Program-made: the position numbers and the translations under genes
Assembly: GCA_029204225.1 (NCBI GenBank)
Contig: CM055098.1
Location: 53,030,728-53,094,727, forward strand
Source: Diphasiastrum complanatum
Lineage: Eukaryota; Streptophyta; Lycopodiopsida; Lycopodiales; Lycopodiaceae
Reading direction: 5' to 3'
Length of the DNA: 64,000 bases
The notes under the pieces: generated by a model
What the model was told of the DNA's origin: nothing
Database searches by the model: none
What the model saw: the letters and a program-made list of their open reading frames with translations, nothing else
Shown here: one piece after another, positions 31,740-41,905 of the stretch
Position numbering within the stretch: position 1 is the stretch's first letter
Layout: every line of letters begins with the position of its first letter

Positions 31740-33721
31740 TGTGAGAAGTTTTGGTGTCAAGAGAAATTTTGTGAGGGTAGAGCTAAAGATAGCTATTAGC
31801 TCCTCTACAAGTAGATCTTTGGGTAGCCTAAGCCATGCCTACATTTGGAAAGCCTATTGATATCATAACATATAGAAGGTCAACAATAACCACCAATGGT
31901 CATTAAGAAGAAAGATGGATCTATGAATTTGTGTATAGATTATTGGGCCCTTAATAAAGTGATTACTATGAGTAATATTCCATGTCCCGAGTAGACGATG
32001 TTTCATCAACTCAAAGGGGGAAAGTGTTTTAGTGAGGAATAGTTACAACTTGGATGTCACCAAGTCCAAATTTTTCGACAAATATCTCCAAAACACCCTT
32101 CAGAATTCTTTAAGGTCATTATGAATTCAAAGTAGCACCATTTGAGTTTATAGATGCTCCAATAACTTTTATGACCTTGATAAATAGTGTCTTAAGACCT
32201 TACCTTCATAAGTTTGCAATTGTTTTCTTAGATGACATTTTCATCTATATCAAGAAAAAGGCCAAATATAGTGTTCCAGTGATTAACAAAGCATAAGTTG
32301 TATATATGCTAAAGAGTTCAAGGCCAAATATAGTGTTCCAATGATTAACACAGCATAAAGTTGTATGCTAAAGAGTTCAAGTGTGGATATTTCATAAGAA
32401 AGATAGTTATCTAGGTGATCTTATTTCACATATCGGGAAAGGATTGGTAGCAACCGCAACAAGCAGGCTTTGATAGCCTTAGGTGGATGATTCATACAAC
32501 ACCATAATTAAAAGTTGTTGATCCTAATCAACTATTTGTACTAGGAGTGGTGTTAATTCAAAATAGAAGGCTGATTTCTTTTGAAAGTAACAAGTTTGAA
32601 CCTGCCCAAACCAAATATAGTGCATATGAAAAATATAGAACTTTTCTCAATTATCCATGCCTTGAAGACTTAGCCCCAAATATTTATATGGTGCATAGTT
32701 TGAGATCTTGACATAGCATGAGAGTATAAGACATATATGCAATCAACTCACCAACCTTTGAGGGAGGAAAGCATCGTGGTACGAGTTTATATAGAAATTC
32801 AACTTGAGTATTAAAAACAAAAAAGGAAAGCTCAATACAGTAGCTGATGCCCATAGTAGAATTTCACTCCGATGATTAACGAGTTGAATTTCACTCCAGA
32901 GTTGAGAATTGTTCATTCAAAAAACCATCGGACAATAATGAGGATAAAGATATCAAAATTACATCAGACCATGTTGAGGATTCAAACCTCTGAAGAGGTT
33001 GAGGTTTCAAGCTTATGATAACGATGACTCCATGAACCAAGTACTTTACGAGTGTCATGATAGTCCTAGCATATGACATCTAGGAATCCAGAAAACTAAT
33101 GATCTTTTGAGAAGACAATTTTTCCAGCCTCGAATGAGAGGGACGTCCAACAATATGTAACTAGTTGTGAGACATTCCAATTTAAATAAGGCAAAATGTT
33201 TGAGAGCAAATAGATTGTTGCTACCATTAGATATCCCAACTGACAATTGGGAGAGTATCTCCATGAATTTCATTGTAGGGTTGTCGAGGACCCAAACAGG
33301 TCATGAATCAATTTGAGTGACGATAAATCATTAAACCCAGATGGCACACTTTATTCCAACCACCACAACTATGAAAGCTTCAAAACAGGCTAAATTGTTC
33401 ATGGAAGGACTTTTTCGGTTATAAGGGTTGTCAGCCAATATAGTAAGTAAGCAAGATAGTAAGTTTACATGTGGGTTTTCGAGAGCCGTATTCTACCAAC
33501 TAGATACTAAGTTAAACATGAACACATCAGATCATACATGAACGAATGGACAAGCCGATTGGGTTTACCAAGTGCTAGAAGATATGTTGAGAGCATATTT
33601 TAGCAAAAGCAAACTGATTGGAATGAGTACCTTTCAATTCTAAAGTTTGCTTATAATAGTATCAAACATTCAGCTCCAAGATTTAGCCCATTTAAATGGA
33701 TGTACACATTTCAACTGAGAC
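31740..33721 (+). mobile_element. Heavily decayed Gypsy pol remnant (element E)
   Basis: Scattered pol blocks in plus-strand order: RT IKKKDGSMNLCIDYWALNKVI (about 31900), HKFAIVFLDDIFIYIKK with motif C (32206-32253); RNase H LFVLGVVLIQNRRLISFESNKFEPAQTKYSAYEKY (about 32535-32640); integrase DIPTDNWESISMNFIVGLSRT (about 33225-33290) and LKFAYNSIKHSAPRFSPFKW (about 33640-33700). Almost every stretch between has stops and shifts, so E is older than its neighbours. It is cut at 33722 by the 5' LTR of element D, which gives a relative age. A repeated GGCCAAATATAGTGTTCCA(G/A)TGATTAACA sits at about 32262 and 32322. Confidence 0.8.
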
Positions 33722-34756
33722 TGTTACATACCTATGTAACTAGCAGTACTTCAAACCCCTATTAGTCCATTTAGTGTTGGGGGCTAAATGGCAAGGTACC
33801 CTTAGGATTAAGGGTATGTGCCCTTATATAAGGGCATGCAAGTGACTATACCTTAGTTGGAGGTATGGAGTCACGTGACCCTTGGATAAGGGATACCCTT
33901 AGTATTAAGGGTATGTGTCCTAGATTAAGGTACTAGTGTCCTTGGTTAAGGGCAGGTAGGTGTCTATGCCTTGGATGGAGGTATGGAACCTAGAGAGGTG
34001 TTAGAAAGTCATTGGATGACTATTTTTCTAAAACTTGGCCTCAACCTTGAACCATATCACTTTATTGGTCTAGGACCGAAGTATACTTGCACAACTTGGG
34101 CAATGTGACCTATTAGGAGGGCGCCCTTCTAAAGTGTCCATTGAGTTCCCAACTCCAAGAAAGGCATTCAAAGAGTCATAGGTTATGGAAGGAGTCTCTT
34201 GACCTTCCATAAGCCTATCTCTCTCATTGGATGAGCATGGATCTCCATAGTGCATTGGAGGGGTCCATGGGCCATCTATATGAGGGTAGTAGGGCGCCCA
34301 TTGGGAGGGAGAGATCTCTCTTGTTTGCTTTGCTTATGCTCTAGTGTTGCTACTAGTGTGTAGAGTGCTTTCTTGTGGTAGTATGCTTAAGGTTTGGATC
34401 TTGCTTATGGTATGAGACATAAGTAGGGCTTGGATCTTGAGTATGCTATGGAGTGTTGTAGTATGCTTGTGATTTGTTTAGGGTTAGCAAGGGGGTGCTA
34501 GATAGGACTTGCTTGGAGCTTGAATCTAGCTATGGTTGGTTGGTGAATACTTGAGGCCAGCTTGTTATCTATCTTTGTGTTTAAAGAGTAGGGACACAGG
34601 TGGAGGAGAGATCCTTGGAGGCCTGCAGATCCTTACTTGCAGGTGGAGGCATCCTAGCTTGGAGTTGGGGAGCATCTTCAAGCTTGCAGGTTGCTTGGAG
34701 GACATTTGGAAGCTCTACTTTGGATTTGGAGGACTTCCTCACCTCTACTTGTAAAA
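33722..34756 (+). repeat. 5' LTR of chromovirus D
   Basis: Starts TGTTACATACCTATGTAACTA and contains the perfect inverted repeat GTTACATA-CC-TATGTAAC right at the end. The first 250 bp hold repeated CCCTTA...TAAGGG palindromes. Compared with the 3' copy it lacks about 36 bp after CCATAAGCCTAT. The right end is inferred from the primer site at 34758; a clean CA end is not visible (sequence is CTTGTAAAAG). Confidence 0.85.
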
Positions 34757-34757
34757 G

Positions 34758-34769
34758 TGGTATCAGAGC
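34758..34769 (+). other. Primer binding site of element D (tRNA-Met type)
   Basis: TGGTATCAGAGC, complementary to the 3' end of initiator tRNA-Met, directly after the 5' LTR. The position fixes element orientation and the LTR end to within a few bases. Confidence 0.9.
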
Positions 34770-35793
34770 TAGACAAATGATGGTAACCTTTCTAACCTTC
34801 TTCAAGTTCTATTAAGATCACCAACTAAATTTTTTTTGGGGGAAGATATAGGCTTTTCTAGTTGTAGGAAGCTTGTAGTTGAAGTACCCAATGAATCTAG
34901 TTCTCTTTGGAAGAGAGTAGTGATGCTTATAGAATTGTTTAGAGGCTGATTTTTTATCATGTTAGAGAAGTTTTAAAGCGGCTTTGGGTTTTTAAAAGTT
35001 TTGAAAAAAGATTTGTGGGATGGGTAGAGGAAGTCTTCCTCTACATACACAAACTTTTTTTTGGCAAAAAGATTAATTCTAGCTATGTGTTTTGATCAAA
35101 ACTAATGTTTTTTTTGCATAAATGAAGTGTTTGAAGTTCCGATTTTCATTCTGAAGTTCAGTTTTTCAGACCTGTAAATCTAAAAATCAGATCGGAAAAG
35201 TGAAGTTTTCATTCAAACTTCATTAGTTACACCTTTCTATCTCCTAGTTTCTTGAAGATGGCAATGTAGGAAGGGAATGGTAGTGTAACTTTGTGCATAA
35301 AACAAGTTTTGAAGTTCTATTTTTTGTTCTGGTTTTCAGACCTGTAAATCTGAAAATCAGATCTGAAAATTAAAGTTTTCATAAAGCTTCATTAGTTATC
35401 CATTTCTAGACACTAGTTTCATGGTTTTGGAAATCTAGAATATTGAGAAATGTGAAAACTTTGGTTGCTTTTGAAATGACAAATGGAATTGGAATTGGAA
35501 TGAGAACTTTATGTAAACATTAGCTTGGATTAGTTGATTGAAGTTTACATAGAGATTTGGTTTTCATTTTTGCTTTTGATTAAGGCAAATGTAGATTGTT
35601 GTTGTTTTCCTCTTAAGCTTGGATTAAGATTGCAAATAATAGGCTTGGATTAAGCTTACAAACAATTAGATTGAATGAATAGAAGTAAATGCTTTTTATT
35701 TGCATTGGATGTAACAATTAAAGCATTTCTATCATTCTAATTTGAGCACTTGTTGTTGTATTTGCATAATAGGAAAACACACAAGCAACCCCA
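34770..35793 (+). other. Leader of element D with a ~170-bp imperfect tandem duplication
   Basis: No ORF of note. Sequence around TTCAGACCTGTAAATCT(A/G)AAAATCAGATC and GAAGTTTTCAT...CTTCATTAGTTA occurs twice, about 170 bp apart (35125-35260 and 35295-35415). The ATG of gag follows at 35794. Confidence 0.75.
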
Positions 35794-36717
35794 ATGGATC
35801 AAACCAATGAAAACCCAACATTTGATCTATCAAACCCATCCAATGTGGCACAAGCTCTTGAACTTTTATACCAACAAATTCAAGCCACTAATAAGCACCT
35901 TCTTGAAACTAATCAAAGAGACCAAGACTTAGAGTGTAGGTTAGCCAATAAAAAGAAGCATGTAGTTCCACCTCCCGTAAAAGTGTTTAAGGGGGAGAAG
36001 AAAGATAGGAACTTACAAGTGGTAAGTTCTTGGGTAAATGTTTGGAACAAATACTTTGCCATGAACCAATTCCCTGAATCTAAAAAGTTATCCACTGTCA
36101 CCATGTTCCTTGAAGGAAGAGCCTTAGTTTGGTGGGATGACTTAGTTGCAAAGGGTAATCAACCTTGTATATGGGATGATTTTTGCAAGCTTTTTAGGGA
36201 TTATTTTCTACCACTTTTAGATGACTATGAACACTTCCAAAAGTTGAGTCATCTAACCATGAATAAAGGTTTGGAACAATTTATTCAAGATTTTCATGAG
36301 TACCTGAATCCACTTTATAGTGATATTCTGCCTAAGGTACAAATGTTCTTTGATGGGTTACCAAAAGATTATCAAGTGGATGTCCGCAGGAACCATCCAA
36401 AAACCCTAGAAGATGCTATTAGGGCTGCAAAATACTTTGATGACACACCTAAGCCACCTAGGGGTCAACAGCCTAATGAGCAGAAAAAAGGTTTTCAATT
36501 TAAGAGGAAGGATAGGGAGGTTGTTAGTGAAACACATCCCAATTCCAACAATCCTAAGAAAACCAAGAAAAACTTTAAAAACCATCATGGTGACAATGAT
36601 AAAGCTGAAGCTCGTAAGAAGAACCTGTGCTTCAAGTGCAATAGCGAGGGTCACCTTGCACGTGATTGCGTCAAAAAACAAGCTTCAATCTCAGGTAATC
36701 TATGTTTGTTTCCTTAG
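35794..36717 (+). CDS. Gag of chromovirus D, 307 aa, open
   Basis: Uninterrupted frame. Residues 1-60 are helical; a retrotransposon gag domain (PF03732 type) covers about 70-220 with FLEGRALVWWDDLVAKGNQPCIWDDFCKLFRDYF and LNPLYSDILPKVQMFFDGLP. A basic linker (240-275) leads to a CX2CX4HX4C zinc knuckle at Cys279-Cys292 (CFKCNSEGHLARDC). Gag forms the particle and binds RNA. The TAG at the end is followed by protease sequence in other frames, so the gag-pol fusion typical of chromoviruses is broken or needs a shift. Confidence 0.88.
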   Translation: MDQTNENPTFDLSNPSNVAQALELLYQQIQATNKHLLETNQRDQDLECRLANKKKHVVPPPVKVFKGEKKDRNLQVVSSWVNVWNKYFAMNQFPESKKLSTVTMFLEGRALVWWDDLVAKGNQPCIWDDFCKLFRDYFLPLLDDYEHFQKLSHLTMNKGLEQFIQDFHEYLNPLYSDILPKVQMFFDGLPKDYQVDVRRNHPKTLEDAIRAAKYFDDTPKPPRGQQPNEQKKGFQFKRKDREVVSETHPNSNNPKKTKKNFKNHHGDNDKAEARKKNLCFKCNSEGHLARDCVKKQASISGNLCLFP

Positions 36718-37072
36718 TTCTTTAGTTTTTGGTCCTAATGACCTTATTTGCATTAAAGGTAAAGTTAATGATCAAGTTGTTAAATTAATGTTCTTTTTGA
36801 CACAGGATCCACTCATAACTTTATTAATGTAAATTTGGTGCAGACGCTAAACCTTTCTACCAGAAAAAGTGAAAAAAAAATACCATGTGACAATCGCATC
36901 GGGAAGTAATTCCGATTTGATGGATTTTATTGTTTCTGATGTAGAATTGCACATCCAGCATTATTCTGAAAAAGTAGAATTTCATGATGTTCAATTAGCT
37001 AATGTAGATATTGTTCTTGGGCAACAATGGCATTTTGATAAAAACAAGTCATTGAGAATTGATTTTGTTTAA
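36718..37072 (+). pseudogene. Aspartic protease region of element D (broken)
   Basis: The frame reading FDTGSTHNFINVNLVQTLNLSTRK (about 36796-36870) contains the DTGSTH active site, typical of Gypsy proteases. A different frame covers the distal part, VTIASGSNSDLMDFIVSDVELHI and DIVLGQQWHF (36869-37072), with the conserved LG of the flap region. The DTG triad is intact but the frame is shifted twice relative to gag. Confidence 0.85.
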
Positions 37073-37259
37073 AAATCTTTATCTTTTATGCATGAGAATT
37101 CTTTAATTAAGATCAAGGCTAGTTTAAGTGTTGACACTAAAAATGTAAACCCTAATTTTAAATGAGAACTTAATTCTATTATGAAGAATTCTGAACGTTT
37201 ATCTATGTTTTCATAATGATATCATTTGTTGCAATGATGAAGAACTTAACATAAATGCC

Positions 37260-37866
37260 ATGAATATACCTAGTGAGAACACTACAGAATTTGAAGCCTA
37301 TAATGAACTTAGGCAGGAATTCAATGATGTTTTTTTAGACCTTCCTGTAGGTTTACCAACAGAAAGTACAGTTGATCATAAAATTGATCTAATACCTGGA
37401 GCAATTCCAATCGCACAGCGTCCTTATAGGATGAGTGCATCGGAAGAGGCTGAGGTAAATAGGCATTCACATGATTATCTGAAAAAGGGATGGGTACAAC
37501 CTAGTAAGTCTCCTTGGGCATCACCAGTGGTTCTGGTGGCCAAGAAGGATGGGACTATAAGGTTTTGCGTCAACTATAAGAATTTGAACAAGTTAACCGT
37601 TAAGAATAAGATATACCAAAAACCGGGTTTCGAACTCGCTTTGGTCACTACGAATTTTTGGTATTGCCTTTGGTTTGACCAATGCACCGACAACTTTTCA
37701 ACAAATGATGAACAATTTGTTCAGGCCATATTTGGGAAGATTCGTAGTGGTATTCTTAGATGATATCCTAGTGTTCAGTAAGACTTTGGCGGAACATAAA
37801 GAGCATCTTAGGATTGTCTTGGACATCCTAAGAAGGGAAAAGCTCTTTCCCAAGGAGTCTCTGTGA
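37260..37866 (+). pseudogene. Reverse transcriptase of element D with the motif A region deleted
   Basis: The N-terminal part [63 protein letters not shown] runs to about 37608. It then jumps to [31 protein letters not shown], read in another frame. The usual segment between, including the KIDLRSGYHQ-type motif A with the first catalytic Asp, is absent; roughly 40-45 codons are missing. Motif [15 protein letters not shown] is intact (37740-37785). The copy cannot encode an active polymerase. Confidence 0.9.
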
Positions 37867-38570
37867 CTTTTTTGCTAAAGAATTGTCCTACTTGGGGCAT
37901 AAGATTTCCAAACGGGGAGTGGAGATTGAGGCTGATCATATCTAGAGGGTTATTGATTGGCCTATTCTCACCACAGTTCGGGAAATCAAGTCTTTCTTGG
38001 GGTTTGTAGGACTTTTTCGTTGGCATATTCCCCAATTTGCTCAATTGGCATTTCTCCTTACCCAGGCCTTGAAAGGCTATAAGAAGCTAAGCTGGAGGGC
38101 TAAGAGTCCACTAGTGGTGTGGACGGAGGATATGAATAATTGTTTTGAGTTGCTTAAGAAAAGTGTCACTTTGGCACCAATACTAATCATTGGCGATCCT
38201 AATAAGGCTTTTGTGGTTAGGACCGATGCCAGTGATTATCCTATTGGAGCTGTTTTGATGCAGGATGGACATCCTGTGGCTTATGAAAGCAAGAAACTCA
38301 ATCCTGATCAGTCTAGGTATTGTACCTATGAGAAGGAACTATTTGCAATTGTTCATTCCTTGAAAATTTGGCGACATTATTTGTATGGAGCCAGATTTGA
38401 AGTTTTGACAGATCAGCAGACTCTTCAATATTTCTGTGATGCTATAGATTTAAAGGGGAGGAAAGTTAGATGGGCTAAGCTGATGCAAATCTTTGACTTT
38501 TCTATACGTTATTGTAAAGGAAGTCAAAATACTCTAGCGGATGCTTTGAGTCGGTTACCAATTATTAATC
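37867..38570 (+). pseudogene. RT connection and RNase H of element D
   Basis: A stop at 37864 precedes FFAKELSYLGHKISKRGVEIEADHI*RVIDWP. The long frame 37997-38905 then has FLGFVGLFRWHIPQFAQLA, WTEDMNNCFELLKKSVTLAP, VVRTDASDYPIGAVLMQ (first RNase H Asp), YESKKLNPDQSRYCTYEKELFAIVHSLKIWRHYL (Glu) and VLTDQQTLQYF (Asp), ending GSQNTLADALSRLP. The RNase H residues are all present. Confidence 0.9.
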
Positions 38571-39440
38571 AGTTGTGCTTTACTGTTATAGAACCGGAGT
38601 TGTTTCAGTCTCTTCAAGGACTGTATGAGTCCGATCCTTTTTTTGGAAAGTATTGGCAGCAAGTACTTTCGGGGGTCGATTCAGGTTTGCAAGATTCCTC
38701 GAATCAGGGAAAGACTGAAACAGATTTCCTAATTCGAAACAGGATTTTGTTTCATAAAGGAAAGATGTGTGTACCGGAGAATGACATTGTAAGGGCCCAA
38801 ATCTTGCATGAGTGTCATGATAGTCCATGCGCAGGACATCCGGGTATACAAAGAACGCTTGACTTAGTTCAAAGGCAATTTTGGTGGCCTAAGATGAAAA
38901 GTTAAGTAGAGGCTTATGTACTTAAATGTACTAAGTGCCAGTTAAATAAAGTAGAGAGCTTAAAAGCAAGTGGCCTGTTACATCCTTTAGATATTCCTAC
39001 AGGAAAGTGAAAAAGTATATCTATGGATTTTGTGGTCGGGCTTCCACGTACAGGGAAGGGCCACGATTCGGTTTGGGTCATCGTTGACAGACTTACGAAG
39101 TTTGCTCAATTTATCCCAACGAAAACTATTGTTAAAGCTTCAAAACTAGCTCAACTTTTTGTTGAGAAGCTTTTTCGACTATACGGGCTGCCTTGCGATA
39201 TACGTCAATGACCGTGACCCAAAATTCATTGGGAATTTTTGGCAAGCAGTATTTGAAAAGTTGGAAACAACTTCAAGTATGAGTTCTACAGATCATCCGG
39301 AATCAGACGGTCAAACGAAATGGACCAATCAGACAATGGAGGATATGCTTCGAGTATATGTGGGCCATCGGTAGTCTGATTGGGAACAGTACCTTCCACT
39401 GGTGGAATTCGCATATAACAGTGCAAAACATTCAGCGACC
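38571..39440 (+). pseudogene. Integrase zinc domain and catalytic core of element D (broken)
   Basis: ILHECHDSPCAGHPGIQRTLDLVQRQFWWPKMKS, a TAA, then EAYVLKCTKCQLNK give the HHCC zinc domain. After another stop, SMDFVVGLPRTGKGHDSVWVIVDRLTKFAQFIP has the first Asp; DRDPKFIGNFWQAVFEKL the second; STDHPESDGQTKWTNQTMEDMLRVYVGHR the Glu. At least two frame changes and three stops break it. Confidence 0.9.
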
Positions 39441-39460
39441 GGATTCAGCCATGCTTATGT

Positions 39461-40078
39461 ATGGTTTTCAACCTCGATCACCAATTTAGTGTTGGCATGA
39501 AAAACCTGCGGGTGCAAGCCGCAGCTGATTTTCTTGCGGATATGCAAGAAATGTTACAGCTGGCTAAAGATAGCATAAGAAGTGCCCAGGACAGGACAAG
39601 GCACTATGCTAATCTATCTCGGAAGCACAAGGTATTCATGGTCAATGACTGGGTGTTTTTGAGAGTCCCTAGTCACTCTAGGGGCTTGAAAACTATTAAG
39701 TGTGCAAAGTTGGCACTTAGGTATTGCGGTCCTTTTAAGGTTATCCAAGTGATAAACAAGGTCGCATACAAACTAGACCTTCCAACTAACGTTCGAATTC
39801 ATCATGTTTTCCACGTTAGTAAGTTGAAACCCTCGTTGGGGGTTGGGAAGACCCTGGTCCCTATGGAAGATCTAGTGGAACTTCTTCATGATGAGTCTGT
39901 GAGTGGACCACCTGAACCCGAGGCAATTGTTAGTAGCCGGCAGAGGACTCTACGGAGTAGAGTGCTTGAGGATTTTTTAGTCAGGTGGAGGGGCAAATCA
40001 GAAGAGGAGGATACTTGGGAAAAGGAGGCTGATCTCCAGAAGAATTCTCCAAAATTTTTCCTACAAGGAAAAATTTAA
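39461..40078 (+). CDS. Integrase C-terminus with chromodomain of element D (205-codon open segment)
   Basis: DSIRSAQDRTRHYANLSRKHKVFMVNDWVFLRVPSHSRGLKT is the GPY/F-type module, with RYCGPFKVIQVINKVAYKLDLPTNVRIHHVFHVSKLKP. The end, LRSRVLEDFLVRWRGKSEEEDTWEKEADLQ, is a chromodomain (pattern FLVRW.G...E.DTWE). Chromodomains of such integrases target insertion to chromatin marks. TAA at 40076-40078, three bases before the polypurine tract. It is a fragment of pol, not a gene of its own. Confidence 0.88.
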   Translation: MVFNLDHQFSVGMKNLRVQAAADFLADMQEMLQLAKDSIRSAQDRTRHYANLSRKHKVFMVNDWVFLRVPSHSRGLKTIKCAKLALRYCGPFKVIQVINKVAYKLDLPTNVRIHHVFHVSKLKPSLGVGKTLVPMEDLVELLHDESVSGPPEPEAIVSSRQRTLRSRVLEDFLVRWRGKSEEEDTWEKEADLQKNSPKFFLQGKI

Positions 40079-40080
40079 GT

Positions 40081-40657
40081 TTAGGGGGAAGGAATGTTAC
40101 ATACCTATGTAACTAGCAGTACTTCAGACCCCTATTAGTCCATTTAGTGCTGGGGGCTAAATGGCAAGGTACCCTTAGGATTAAGGGTATGTGCGCTTAG
40201 ATAAGGGGAGACAAGTGACTATATCTTAGTTGGAGGTATGGAGTCACGTGACCCTTAGATAAGGGATACCCTTAGTATCAAGGGTAGGTGTCTTAAACTA
40301 AGGTACTAGTGTCCTTGGTTAAGGGCAGGTAGGTGTCTATGCCTTGGATGGAGGTATGGAATCTAGAGAGGTGTTAGAAAGTCATTGGATGACTATTTTT
40401 CTAAACCTTGGGCCTCAAACTTGAACCATATCACTTTATTGGTCTAGGATCGAAGTATACATGCACAACTTGGGCAATGGGACCTAGTAGGAGGGCGCCC
40501 TTCTAAAGTGTTCATTGAGTTCCCAACTCCCACAAGAAAGGCATTCAAAGAGTCATAGGTTATGGAAGGAGTCTCTTGACCTTCCATAAGCCTATGGAGG
40601 CTCTTGGAGATTCTTTAACTCCCCTAGGCTTCTCTCTCTCTCATTGGATGAGCATGG
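40081..40657 (+). repeat. Polypurine tract and truncated 3' LTR of element D
   Basis: TTAGGGGGAAGGAA (40081-40094) is the plus-strand primer tract; the LTR starts TGTTACATACC at 40095. It follows the 5' LTR through GAGCATGG at 40657, where Copia sequence on the other strand begins. About 55% of the LTR is present. The segment GGAGGCTCTTGGAGATTCTT and what follows (about 36 bp) is not in the 5' LTR. Confidence 0.9.
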
Positions 40658-41366
40658 TACTTATGTTTTTGATATTGATCTAAGTTTATCGTTCCACTAC
40701 TGTTCTGTTCTATTTGCTCATTGCAACATCTGATTCATCTTGAACTTGATCTTTACTAGTAATTGTCGCATTTCCAATCCACAGCTATCTGCCACTTTTG
40801 CTGCTCACCACAGTTTTTCCACCGATTTTCTACACTCCTTGGTTGTTGATGTTAAGGCCTTGTATTCCGACTCGGTTGAAGATATAGATATTGTGTCTTG
40901 ATTTTTGGACTGCCAAGACATTATGCCATCACAAAGGAAGATAACAAAAGCACTTGTGGACTTCCTATTCACCTTATCACCTACAAAGTCAGCATCCAAA
41001 CATGCCTTCAAAGCAAGGTTAGATCCATGATACACCAAAGGTCTTGGTGGGCGAGATGTACCTCAACACCCTTTTAGCATTTTTCCAATGACAAACCAAT
41101 GGATTTTGCATAGATTGGCTAAGCTTACCAACACTATAAATTAGATCAGGGTTTAGTTATAATAAGATAGATTAGGAAGCCTATAAGCCTTCTATATAGT
41201 GTGATGTCCTCAAAGGATGCTTCATCATCACCATTAGAGACTTTCACATTTTTCTACATAGGAGTATCTACTCCTTTACAATCTTTCATTTCAAATTTCT
41301 CTAAGATAGAAAATGCATATTTGGATTGACAAATAAAACTCAAATTGTTGCCTCTTGATACTTCTA
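40658..41366 (-). pseudogene. Copia RT C-terminus and RNase H fragment (element F)
   Basis: On the minus strand from 41366: GIEVSRGNNLSFICQSKYAFSILEKFEMKD, then a degraded DTPM...LYRRLIG block, then 41038-40805 with NLALKACLDADFVGDKVNRKSTSAFVIFLCDGIMSWQSKNQDTISISSTESEYKALTS, the RNase H with SSTESEY intact. The fragment is cut at 41367 by the LTR of element G and at 40658 by the D LTR junction. Confidence 0.87.
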
Positions 41367-41893
41367 TGCCACAAACAACAGTAGAAAATTCAAATTGAAT
41401 GATTCAGACAAATGCACAATGAAATGATACAATAATAGAACTAAAAATTTGCACTCTGATTACTATCAAACAGTGAGTACAATGCTTGAAGTGATAACTT
41501 TAGCTTACAATCGTTGAGAGTGATAACTCTGGTTACAGAAAATTCCAATAATCAAAAGAAGTTTTCTGATGAAGATTTTAGCATTGATATCCTACAAAAC
41601 ATCTACAACTACCTTTTGTTGTACTTATTACAACCACCTCATTATAGTTAATGCATGTACAAAGTGGGTAGATTGTCAATGCGAAGTCATTGGGTCGGCC
41701 GACAATATCGATATTTACAAGACTCGAAAAATACTGACTCAAAAAATATAGAATTTTTTGAGTCGATCCGGTATTGAAATATTTTAGAAAATTTGACCAT
41801 GAATTTTTCGATCCTTTGGTCAGAAATTCGAGGCTTCTATTTTTGGAATGCTCATTATTGAATGGATTTGAGACTGGGCATCGAATTCCAACA
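41367..41893 (-). repeat. 3' LTR of Copia element G
   Basis: The minus strand starts TGTTGGAATTCGATGC at 41893, right after ATTAAGGGGGAG (41905-41894), a classic Copia polypurine tract, and ends TTGTTTGTGGCA at 41367. Length about 527 bp. The CA end is shared with flanking F sequence, so it may be off by a few bases. Confidence 0.85.
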
Positions 41894-41905
41894 CTCCCCC
41901 TTAAT

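Larger units (their letters stand above)
33722..40657 (+). mobile_element. Chromodomain Gypsy retrotransposon (element D), nearly complete, RT internally deleted
   Basis: 5' LTR 33722-~34756, primer site 34758-34769, leader, gag, protease, RT, RNase H, integrase with chromodomain, polypurine tract 40081-40094 and truncated 3' LTR 40095-40657. Domain order and chromodomain place it among plant chromoviruses. The two LTRs are about 95% alike by eye, apart from a ~36-bp segment missing from the 5' copy. Internal decay includes an RT deletion and several stops. It inserted into element E. Confidence 0.93.
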
